Of a stretch of 64,000 nt of DNA, positions 51,640-61,600 are shown one piece after another. The notes beneath the pieces are model-generated. The model saw only the letters and a program-made list of their open reading frames with translations. It ran no database searches and was not told where the DNA came from. Source of the stretch: Sacculina carcini (Eukaryota; Arthropoda; Thecostraca; Sacculinidae); NCBI GenBank assembly GCA_916048095.2, contig OU696595.1:1291795-1355794 (forward strand), in the 5' to 3' direction. Each line of letters opens with the position of its first letter. Position 1 is the first letter of the stretch. The position numbers were made by a program, and so were the translations under genes.

Positions 51640-54600
51640 GTGTTGTCGCGCTACGCGCTACGCGCCACAGGTGTTCCTGGTCCTTTGAGCGCATGTGCGT
51701 GCGTCCGTTCGTCTCCTCTCAGACGTGTGTACGTGTGGGTGTGTGTCTGTCTATATATATGTGTGTGTGAGTATATATGCGTGTGTGTATATATGTGTGT
51801 ATGTGTGTACGTGTGCGTGTATGTGTGTGTGAACGTTTGAATACGCGGCTTGGTTCCGGATGTCACATCGGGGAAAACGTACACGTCCGCATGGGCGGAA
51901 TGTCAAATCTGCCCATCCATCTCCACAAACGACGGACCTGCGGTCTGCCAATCGAGGCCGTGAGGCTCAACGAGCCCCTGCAATCGCCATCGCCACATAC
52001 AACACCAGAACTCTGACCGGAAACGACAGAGTAGCTGAGTTGGCGCGCCTTGCCTGTGATTTGAACATCGACATCATCGCCGTGCAGGAACATCGCAGAC
52101 GTCTTCCCTATACAACTACTGACACAGTACACACACTTGATGTGGGACTTGGCTGGAGTTTCTGGATGACGTCTGCGACAGATGCTGGCGGCGATGGGGT
52201 CGGTTTTCTCATGTCGCAGAAGATGCAGGCGCTGCTTCTCAACATCAAGTCTCAGCACTCCAGAATACTGACGGCGACCTTTCAACTGAAACAGGGACGG
52301 CTACATGTTGTGAACTGTTATCTACCAACTGCTTGTGCACCATCTTTAAACAAATTAGAGGAGTGCACAGATGCAATCACAAGCATCCTTGAATTGGTGC
52401 CAAAGAGAGACGTTGCCGTCGTACTCGGCGATTTCAACGCCGACTTGAAAATGGCCACTAACAACTGCCACTGTCATGCACAAGCTGTGTCGGCACACAC
52501 TGACGCTGTCGAGGACTTCGTCTGCAGCTCTGACCTGTCTCCAATCAACGGCTTTATGAGACAACGGAGGAACCGTTTGATCACTTTCAACGGACCAGGC
52601 GGACGAAGAGCACGGCTGGACTACATATTCATTAAGTCTTACTGGAGACGTATCGTGAAAGGGCTCAAATGTATCCGTCCCAAGTGCGTCCCTTCAGATC
52701 ATTCGTTGTTAATGTGCTCGCTGCAGACACGGATGTGGCCTTTTTCGAGGACAGGCGCAGGAAAACAACGTCCTCCTGACTGGCGTTCCCTACAAAACCT
52801 GGCGACCAAGCGACGTTTCACCGGTATGGTAATCAACAAACACCGGCAAGGAAACGGCACGTACAACTGCCTGTTGAACGCCGTACACTGTGCGGCGGAA
52901 GCTGTACTGCCTCGTTGTCCCACTCAACGTCGCGTCTGTTTGTGGGCGGACGACGCGCAGGTCCTGGCAGCTCGTCGGCGAGTGCTGTCAGCTGCCCCTG
53001 CAGAGCGCCATCGAATGGAGCTTCACTTGCAGTCGACGTATGAGAGGCGCCGCAACGAGACGATCAATGATGTGGTGGCTGAGTTGAGCGAGCATCATAC
53101 AGCCGGCAGCGGCACTGCAATTTGGCGGTGCATAGATCAACTCACCGGCCGAAAACATAGAACTCCAACTATATTAGCTGCCGAAGGAGTGTCAAAAAGA
53201 CTTGTGGCCGCAAAAGAATATTTTTCGTCGGTGTATGCGGCCGCAAAGCTGAGTGACAGCACACTGCCGTCGTTAACTGCTCCACTTCCGCCTGCTCCGA
53301 TGGTGAACTGCACTCCAGCGTCTTCAAGCGAGTTGCTTGCTGCTGCTCGCAACATGAAGCTGGGCAGAGCGTCTGGCAGAGACGGAGTACCGACCGACGT
53401 GTGGCGCATTGATAGAATGTGTGACCTCCTTGTTTTCACCATAAATAATGTGATCGCCAATGCTGCACCTCCGGACGAGTGGCGAGTCGCGTGTATAGTG
53501 CCGATCCCCAAGAAGGCAACCACCACATCAATGTCTGACTTTCGGGGGATATCGCTCCTGTCAGCAGCAGCCAAATTGTGCAACAGAGTGCTGCTGCTCA
53601 GACTGAGGCAGCGCATGGAATGTCTGCTGCTGACTCTTCAATCAGGCTTCCGCCCGCATCGCAGCACAACTGAGCAAATTGCCGCACTACGAGTGTGCAT
53701 CGACACTTGTCTGGCCAGAAGAAAAACCCTATGTATCGTTTTTATCGATTTTTCCAAGGCTTTCGATAGTGTCGATCGTGCAGCTCTGCAAAACATCCTG
53801 CTCTGCTACGGCGTCAGACAGTCAATTGTCAGTGCTATAATGTTGTTGTACACTGACTCGCAGGCGTTCGTACGTACAGCGGACGGCGACACAGACACAT
53901 TCACCACACACTCGGGAGTGCTACAGGGTGACACACTGGCGCCATATCTATTTGCCGTGTGTATGGACTATGTGTTGCGGTGAAGTATGAACGACACTGA
54001 TGCCTACACGGTGAGACGCCGACTTTGCCGCCGAAAGCCCGCCGTCAAACTGTCTGCGCTCGCCTATGCCGACGACGTTGCCCTACTAGCCGACACAGCG
54101 GAGTCAGCGCAGTCACAGCTGAACAGGTTTGAGCGCGTCGCCGGCACAGTGGGTCTCAAGCTGAATCGCACCAAGTCGGAGGTGATGCACATCGGAGACG
54201 ACAGTGGGACCAGCAGTGTGAGCACGCTCGACGGCGCTGAACTGGATGTGTGCACTAATTTTAAATACTTGGGATGCCAAATTATGAGTTCGAGAAGTGC
54301 ATACCGGCACAGACGGAGGCTTGCGTGGGTGGCAGCACGTCGTCTCAACACACTCTGGCTAAGTGAAGCGGCACCAGCAGTGAAAGTGCAGCTGTTCAAG
54401 GCGTGCGTGCAGAGCGTGCTGCTGTACAGCGGTGAGTCATGGACACTGACCCAGTCTCTCGCTGATGAGATCGACGCTGGTCACCGTGCACTGCTGCGGT
54501 ATGCCGTCGGTGTCCGTTATCCTCAGACCATGTCAAACGACGATGTGTATACCATCTCACAGTGTCGACCCGCCACTCACACCCTTCGTGCCAGCAGACT

Positions 54601-55075
54601 GAAACTGTTCGGTCACACCGCCCGGCGACCTGAAACGCCTCTGGCTCTGGTGCTGCACCCAGAACATCAACCAACTGAGCCTTTGAGACGCGGCGGCGCC
54701 CTGAGGCGGACGTTCGTGACTCAACTGGTGGATGACATCACGACCAGCATCAACATGTCTGTCGTCAACGCCTGGAGGATGGCTCGAGATAGACATCAGT
54801 GCCAAAAGCCATCCGGAATATAGTCTAGTGCAATATAAATGTATTCCTTGTGTGTGTGCGTGTGTGTGTGAGTGTGTGTATGTGTGAGTGAGTGATATCT
54901 ATTAAATGAATACTTATGTCGTATAGGAATTGAAATTGACGTGAGTGTATGTTTACACCGAATTAATGCCTGATTTTTTTTTCAGAATGTGCAATATGTC
55001 TTGGGTGCATGAGCGCTGTGTTACTGTGTGGTGATGGCTCGCCGGTCTTACTTTTACCATGTTTGATCGACATGC

Positions 55076-55077
<2 letters not shown>
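51640..55077 (+). mobile_element. RTE-like LINE
   Basis: A single long reading frame for endonuclease and RT, preceded by a TG-rich leader (51,729-51,835) and followed by a short 3' region with another TG run (54,848-54,895) and the (TA)n at 55,078. No ORF1 is seen. Borders are estimated; no target duplication found. One in-frame stop disables it as read. Confidence 0.75.
51860..54823 (+). pseudogene. RTE-like endonuclease/RT, one TGA stop
   Basis: First ATG at 51,860 (MSHRGKRTRPHG). Endonuclease: IATYNTRTLTGNDRV, IDIIAVQEHRR, VLGDFNADLK, ARLDYIFIKSYW and CVPSDHSLL. RT: LGRASGRDGVPTDVW, VACIVPIPKK, FRGISLLSAAAK, CIVFIDFSKAFDSVD and SGVLQGDTLAPYLFAV, then TGA at 53,981-53,983, after which the same frame continues with ALAYADDVALLAD (catalytic pair), LGLKLN-type thumb residues and TLRASRLKLFGHTARRP. 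About 985 codons counting past the stop. A single C-to-T change could have created it. Clade RTE/RTE-X is likely, not certain. Confidence 0.82.

Positions 55078-55138
<61 letters not shown>
55078..55138. repeat. (TA)n microsatellite
   Basis: About 30 TA units just after the RTE-like LINE. Confidence 0.97.
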
Positions 55139-55140
<2 letters not shown>

Positions 55141-55249
55141 TACGAGTTTTACATTTAAATCCTCAGTGGATGAAAGTGCTCCACGCATGAGGAAAGGAGT
55201 CAACTGCTCCGTTCAGACATCTGGCGCCGACGGGTGAAGAGAGCGTTCG

Positions 55250-55500
55250 TGGTGAAAACTTACCTGTTGAGACGGAGCAAGCGGAGCATCTGGGCGGCCC
55301 AACTAAACCAAATCCAGCCGTGGAGAATTTACCTCAACAAACCGTGGAGAATGAAGAACCCAGTCCAGGTCCATATGATGGTCATATTGACGTAGGTGCC
55401 ATTGTTTTGGGACCAGCCAAATTACCAACTCCGGAATCTCGCAGGTCGTGTCGTAATCGGCGTCAACCTGATTATTTGTCAGATTACGTCCGTTAACATC
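55250..55500 (+). pseudogene. gypsy pol C-terminal tail (family C)
   Basis: Plus-strand frame with PVETEQAEHLGGPTKPNPA and ESRRSCRNRRQPDYLSDYVR followed by a stop. The RR…P-x-x-L-S-D-Y-V ending is the same as in Gypsy A (RPPSHLSDYV). The remainder of the element is absent. Confidence 0.7.
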
Positions 55501-55583
55501 CATTATTTCCTACACGTTTGTTTTGTGTGTTCATGTACGCCCCCTTGAGGTTTCGCAGTCGTGTTGGTTTTGGTGGGGGAGAA

Positions 55584-55776
55584 TGTAGTGTTATTTGGGG
55601 AAATCCCAAAGTTGGTGTTGGCGGTTCTATATGAATCTTGTGTGTTGCGTATTTGGATGCTTTGATTTAGATGAGTGTGTGTGCTCGTGAATGAGTGGTC
55701 GTTTGTTAAATATTGCCAGGTTATTGATGTTTAATCTCGAATTGGTAATTGCAAAAAGTTCAATTGCATACATAAC
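55584..55776 (+). repeat. Gypsy C 3' LTR
   Basis: Preceded by the purine tract GGTGGGGGAGAA (55,571-55,583). Starts TGTAGTGTTATTTGGGG and ends GCATACATAACA, 193 bp; the final part matches 20,227-20,298. No partner LTR is available for full comparison, so the right end is less sure. Confidence 0.6.
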
Positions 55777-55784
55777 AGTCCCTC

Positions 55785-55971
55785 CAGAGCCGTAGTAACC
55801 GCCCCCCGTACCCCCCGGCCGGGGGGCCCCAAATGTTGTGGCGCCCCGTTGCTTCACGTATTATGTGATTATGTCTAATAAATAAATTCATTATTTGGTG
55901 ATTTATATATAATCGGGGCCCCAAGTGTTGCCTTCGGATGGGGGGACCCATAATTCTTCGCAACAGCTCTG
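55785..55971. mobile_element. hAT-like MITE, 187 bp, complete
   Basis: Ends CAGAGCCGTAG on the left and, reversed on the right, CAGAGCTGTTG. Flanks AGTCCCTC (55,777-55,784) and ACTCCCTC (55,972-55,979) agree at seven of eight bases, the duplication size of hAT elements. It contains a strong GC-rich hairpin CCCCCCGGCCGGGGGG (about 55,811-55,828). No coding capacity. Partial copies at 9,346, 21,578 and 42,955. Confidence 0.75.
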
Positions 55972-55979
55972 ACTCCCTC

Positions 55980-56590
55980 AGCTACTAAACTGATTCATTG
56001 TTTCATCTTTTCAAGAATAAACTACTGTAATTCTTTATATTTTCATACACCTCGCTCCTCTCAGAAACTCATGCAGCATGTCAGTAATAAATTGTGTCGT
56101 TTCGTGTTTTCTCCTTCCAAATTTTGTCATACCTCACCCTATATCTACAAACTTCAATGGCTCCCGATCGTCCCTTGCATCCACTTAAAAATTTGATGTC
56201 TACTTTATAAACTTTTGCATGACCCCCGGCAACCTACGTACCTTTCCAAGCTTCTTACACTCTCTAATAACTTTCTTTCCCGTCATCCACTTGCTGTATT
56301 CTGTCCACGAGCAATCAATGAACCTACCTGGTCTAGTAAATCCTTCCCTTTCTATGCTCCACGTTTGTACAGCTCTCTTCCCTCCCATGTTATCTCCTCC
56401 ACATCCTTCTCATCGTTTTCCTCTTCTCTGCGCAATCATCTCTTTGATAAATCTTTTGATCATGACTCTCACTCTCTGACTCCTTACGCTTCGCTCTGGG
56501 CCATCATACCGTACGCGTCTCGCTTCATATATTTACTAGTAGTTTGTTTACTGTTTCTGCTTTCTTCTTACTGCCATGTTTCAATTCTGA
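55980..56590 (+). pseudogene. CR1/L2-like LINE 3' fragment
   Basis: Paralogue of 21,700-22,320: FSRINYCNSLYF and a 130-codon frame (56,215-56,607) with EPTWSSKSFPFYAPRLYSSL and RNHLFDKSFDHDSHS. 5'-truncated. Confidence 0.72.
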
Positions 56591-56599
56591 CACACTGTG

Positions 56600-56895
56600 T
56601 ACTGTAACACATTACTTGCTATGTCCTATACTGTGACACATGACTTGCTATGTCCTATACTGTAACACATTACTTGCTATGTCCTATACTGTAACACATT
56701 ACTTGTTATGTCCTATACTGTAACACATTACTTGCTATGTCCTATACTGTAACACATTACTTGCTATGTACTATACTGTAACACAGTACTTGCTATGTCC
56801 TATACTGTAACACATGACTTGCTATGTCCTATACTGTAACACATGACTTGCTATGTCCTATACTGTAACACATTACTTGCTATGTCCTATGCTTT
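56600..56895. repeat. 29-bp tandem repeat, ~10 units
   Basis: Same unit as at 22,325, with ten copies and scattered variants (TGTTATG, TGTACTA). Confidence 0.93.
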
Positions 56896-57309
56896 GATGG
56901 CGGACGCCGTTATTACAGTCCAAAGTTCCATGATGAGAAAAGTGCTTGCAAAATTGCCGGTATCACATTTTCGCATGGTAAAAGACCAGGTCACAGCAAG
57001 TTCTCTCTCGACTGACTGCTTTCCCAAATCTGCAATCAGCTGAAGCTGCGTCTCCAGCTCACTTCAGCTGAGCTTCTGAGACGGCTGAAAAGCCGAATTG
57101 GAATGGCGCAAGTCTTCAGAGTGGCTTGTAGACATCTAGGTTTTTTCTTCCAAACGATGCGAGGCACGAGATAATCGTGGAGACATTCCCAGCACATCTG
57201 CTTCTTCCTCTCCAGCTGTGACTCCGCGAATGACGAATCTCTAGTACGTCTCTAGTAAATCTCTCTTCTCTAATAAATGTCTCTAGTACGTGCCGCACAC
57301 CAGCCTCAT
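56896..57309 (+). pseudogene. possible gypsy gag scrap (family E)
   Basis: Frame 56,843-57,043 contains MMRKVLAKLPVSHF and MVKDQVTASSL. Past stops and shifts LLRRLKSRIG appears, reminiscent of the end of gypsy capsid domains. It lies directly upstream of the RNase H scrap. Weak evidence. Confidence 0.35.
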
Positions 57310-57796
57310 GACGTCACCGAATGTCGCCGTGTTATCCGTATGATTAACTTTTCCACCGCTTCATGCCTCATCTGGCACTCGCTGTTTGGCCTCTACACGC
57401 TGCAGTACATGACACCGCTCGCCAGTGGGGTTCCGAACAAATTGCAGCATTTGAACAAGCCAATTGCGCTCTTGCAGCAGCTTCCCGTCTCTATTATCAT
57501 CAGACGAACGGGTCCACGCAACTGATGGCGAACACGTGAGACATCGCAGTCGGTGCGGTAGTACAGCCGTGTTAAAACGGAGTGTGGGTCCATTGGCATG
57601 TAGCTCTCGTGTGTTTTATCCTGCGGGGACAAAATAATGCACAGGCGACAAAAAACTATTGGCTATGAAAATGTTTCGTCACATGCTTGAGGGTCGCCCA
57701 GGCCTGCATGTACTAACCGACCACACGCCGTCAATATACGCCTTTACTAGCAGCATCGAAAAATCGTCACGTGTGCAGCGGCATGTGACGCGATAT
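57310..57796 (+). pseudogene. gypsy RNase H scrap (family E), copy 2
   Basis: Shifted pieces of pol: FEQANCALAAAS, HQTNGSTQLMAN, DIAVGAVVQ, then MKMFRHMLEGRPGLHVLTDH (57,665 onward). These are the RT-RNase H connection and the RNase H core. Its end runs into the decamer array, as in copy 1. Confidence 0.75.
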
Positions 57797-57980
57797 ATGT
57801 GGTTACATGTGGTTACATGTGGTTACATGTGGTTACATGTGGTTACATGTGGTTACATGTGGTTACATGTGGTTACATGTGGTTACATGTGGTTACATGT
57901 GTTCACATGTGGTTACATGTGGTTACATGTGGTTACATGTGGTTACATGTGGTTACATGTGGTTACATGTTGTCACATAC
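57797..57980. repeat. decamer array ATGTGGTTAC, ~18 units
   Basis: About 18 units, one variant (ATGTGTTCAC). It begins at the same base after the RNase H scrap as the five-unit array at 35,174, so expansion followed duplication. It passes straight into the 22-bp minisatellite. Confidence 0.95.
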
Positions 57981-58258
57981 TCTTATGAGCAGCCATACAT
58001 ACACTTATGAGCAACCATACATACTCTTATGAGCAACCATACATACTATTATGAGTAAGCATACATACTCTTATGAGCAACCATACATACTCTTATGAGC
58101 AACCATACATACTATTATGAGCAACCATACATACTCTTATGAGCAGCCATACATACTATTATGAGCAACCATACATACTATTATGAGCAGCCATACATAC
58201 TCTTATGAGCAAACATACTTGCACTTATGAGCCACACATACACACATACCCTTATGAG
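57981..58258. repeat. 22-bp minisatellite, array 7
   Basis: About twelve units with GCAGCC and GCAACC variants, ending CCCTTATGAG before a hAT-like terminus. No module precedes this array. Confidence 0.92.
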
Positions 58259-58450
58259 TAGAGCTATCAAAAATGTAATCTAAAAATATAAAAATTAACC
58301 TCATTTTCAGGAAAAAGTTACCTGAAAAAGTAACCTAAAATTATTCATGTGCTCCTTCGAAAAACTCTTGTTAATGCCCACAAAGCTTATTTTCTCCTCA
58401 TAGGTTTTGGTGACATTTCTACAACAAAACACCAAAAACATCCCAATACG
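58259..58450. repeat. hAT-like element, left part (split by Gypsy A)
   Basis: TAGAGCTATCAAAAATGTAA, then the sequence shared with 42,800 and 9,203, then private sequence up to the Gypsy A insertion at 58,451. The matching right part starts at 63,184. Confidence 0.65.
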
Positions 58451-58626
58451 TGTAGTGTGTGCCTACACCGCCAGAGGGCGCGAGGGTACTAGGCGTGGGT
58501 GACGCTAACGGCCGTCAGCCAGTGTGTGTACAGCAGTGGTGGTGTGTGTGTCGTGGCCTTGTATCATTCTATTGTTGTTGTATTGTTATTGTTATTGTTG
58601 TGTTGAGTGCTATAATATATCGTACA
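58451..58626 (+). repeat. Gypsy A 5' LTR
   Basis: TGTAGTGTGTGCCTACACC to AATATATCGTACA, 176 bp. The stretch CTATAATATAT near its end (58,610-58,620) is TATA-like, but no start site can be shown. A short frame opens in the LTR at 58,524 and is continuous with gag-pol. Confidence 0.97.
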
Positions 58627-61600
58627 TGGCGCAGCCGCTGCGAGACGAACAACAGCAGAAGCTGGACCAGCTCACAGAGTTGGTGACTCAGCTCGCTCGC
58701 CAGCAGCTTGTAATGGCAGCCCCCGCCAGCTCGCCTGCAGTCGCCCCACACACCATGGCTCATTGTCAGCCACCAGCCCGTCTGGCCTACGCCGCATCGG
58801 CAGCCGACTTCACCTCCTGGAAGGAGCGCGTGCTGGCGTACACCACACTGTCAGGCAGTGATAGCCTGAGCCCTGCCCAGCAGCAAGCGCTGCTCACGAC
58901 ACTGCTGGACGACGAGTGGTGCCGCGTCATCCGCCACTCACTGACGCTGCCGGCGACGGCTGATTTGCCCGCCTGTATCCGCCTATTGGAGGAGCATCAG
59001 CAGTCGCGGCAGAATGTGCTTGTGGAACGCCGGCGATTTTTCACCCGCCGTCAGCGGGACGGCGAGAATGTGGGCGAATGTCTGCGCTCTCTGCGAGAAA
59101 TTGCCGCCAGCTGCGATTTTTGCCCTGCCTGCCGCGACGAGCGTCTTCGCGATCAGTTAGTGATGGGGACAGCCGACTCTGCTGCCCTGCACCAACTCCT
59201 GCAGGTCGCACACAAAGACCTGACGCTGAAAAAGGCAACGCAGGTATGTCAAACGGCTGAGTCGGCCCGCCAGGACGCTGCAGCCATGCGGAACACCGGA
59301 CCCGATGTGGCTGATTCTTCTGCTCCCCGCGCAGAGGTCGCCGCTGTAAGCCATCTGCAACCGCGCATGTGCGACGCGCATGCGCACAGCAATGACTCCG
59401 TCCCGTGTGTCCGCTGTGGTGGGCACCACCAGACAGTACCGTGCCGCGCTGCGGAGAGCATGTGTCGTCGCTGTGGAAAACGCGGGCATTACTCGCGCGT
59501 CTGTCGCTCATCGCAGCTCGGTACCCGCCGTCGTAGAGATAATTTTCTCCGCGACGTCGCCGATGTTGCCGATGAAGTTGATGATGAGAACACACTAGAT
59601 ATGTGCCCGTATATCGGTGATGTAGTTGATGGCCAAAAACACACGCGCTTAACCGCCGTTCACATTGCCGTTTCCGCAGAGGGCCGCGCGCCGCGCGAGA
59701 TCAAGTGGCGATGCGACTCTGGCGCCGATGTGTCTGTAATTGACGCTGGGGTTGCGAAGCAGCTCGGAGTGGCCGCCAGTAGCTTGCGCCCACCGTCGTC
59801 GCGCCTGCGTGTTGCCAACGGTCAGTTGCTGCTGTGTCTGGGCACGTGCGAGGCAGTCTTGCGACTCGGTGATGCATCCTGCCGCTCCACTCTGTACGTG
59901 GTGCCGTCAGTGCGCTGTGCTCTGCTCTGCTGGCGAGACGCAGTGGAGCTGCGTCTACTGCACCGGGCGTTCCCTCGGCAGATGTCTCGCGAACAGCACC
60001 TGCAGCAGGTGGCCGCTGGACCAGCAGCCGTTCAACAATGCCCGCGCTGGACCAACACAACTCAGCCAACAGCGGCGGACCGTCGTGCGCACAGCGAGCA
60101 GCTTATAGCGGCCTTCCCTCGTGTGTTCTCCACGGACGGTCCTCTGCGGGAGATGAAAGGCGGGGCAATGCGGATCGATCTGCGCGATGAAGCGGTGCCG
60201 TACAACGTGACGGCTCCTCGCTCCGTGCCGTTCTGTCATCGCGCCCAGGCACAACAGCAGCTGGAGCTGCTTCAGCAGCAGGGCGTAATCGAGCCGGTCT
60301 CCCACCCGACAGATTGGTGCTCACCCATCGTCGTTGTCGGCAAGCGCAAGGCAGACGGCACGCCAAACGGCTGTCGGCTCACGGTGGACTTCACACGCCT
60401 CAACCGCTTCGTTCGCCGGCCTACACATCCGGTTCGCTCGCCTGTGGAGGCTGTCAGCAGTATGGGCCTCGGCAATCGGTGGTTCACCCAGGTGGACGCA
60501 TTACAAGGGTACTTTCAGGTGCCCTTGCGGCGCGAGCACCGAGACCTCACCACCTTCATCACCCCGTGGGGCCGATTCAGGTTCTGTCGCGCGCCTATGG
60601 GCCTGGTCTCCAGCGGCGACGAGTTCAACCGACGCGGCGACGTCGCCTTGTCTGGCCTACCCGACTCCTGCAAGATCGTGGACGACGTGCTGGTGTATAC
60701 CGCCAGCTACGACGAGCATCTGCAGCGAGTCTGGCAGCTGCTACAACGCTTTGACGACGCCGGCGTTACGTTGAACCTGCAAAAATTTATGTTCGCCGCC
60801 ACTTCCGCCAATTTCTGTGGATTCCACATCAACGCCTCTGGATTCACCGTCGACCACAAGAAAATTCGAGCCCTCGCAGAATTTCCCGCACCGACGGACC
60901 TTACATCCCTGCGGTCCTTTCTCGGTTTGGCGAACCAGTTCGGTGACTTCTCGGACTCCATCGCCTCCGCTGCTGAGCCCCTGCGCCAGCTGCTTCGCAA
61001 AGGCGTTGAGTGGCAGTGGACAACACAGCACGATGCGGCTTTCACGGCGGTCAAGCGCGCGTTGGCCAGCCCTCCTGTGCTTGGTCACTTCGACCCAACG
61101 CGGCCCACAATGCTGGAGACGGATGCAGCACGTGAGAAAGGTCTCGGATTCGTTCTTCGCCAGCGGGATGATCAAGGCCGTTGGCAGCTGATCCAGTGTG
61201 GGTCGCGATTTGTGTCCGACACCGAAAGCAGGTATGCTGTGTGTGAGCTGGAGATGCTGGCAGTTGTGTGGGCATGTCAGAAATGCCATCAGTATCTGGC
61301 TGGCCTCCCCACGTTCAGTGTGGTCACCGATCACAAGCCTCTCGTTCCGATACTGAACGAGAAGGCACTCGGAGACATCTCCAACCCGCGCCTGCAACGT
61401 ATGCGACAGCGTCTGCTGCACTTGACTTTTGTCGCTAGCTGGAGACCGGGTGCAAAGCACAACATCGCCGACGCTCTGTCGCGCGCACCTTCCCAGCCTG
61501 CTGATGCTGACGCTGACGTTGACGAGTGCTCGTCTGGATTCTTCGTCCAGACGCTGGACGCGTTCACAGACGCAGACGACCTGGGTCATCGCACGTCACC

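Noticed and set aside
55811-55828. Transcription terminator at the GC hairpin
   Set aside because: The palindrome lies at the end region of a MITE, where such hairpins are common, and there is no gene upstream for it to end.
57799-58032. Frames encoding repeated MWLHVVTCGY residues
   Set aside because: All are direct translations of the decamer array in different frames, with no start context, domain or conservation outside the array.
58524-58625. Upstream start giving 34 extra hydrophobic residues on Gypsy A gag-pol
   Set aside because: These codons lie inside the LTR and depend on TTG/TGT repeat DNA. The ATG at 58,626 is shared in position with Gypsy B, so it is the better start.
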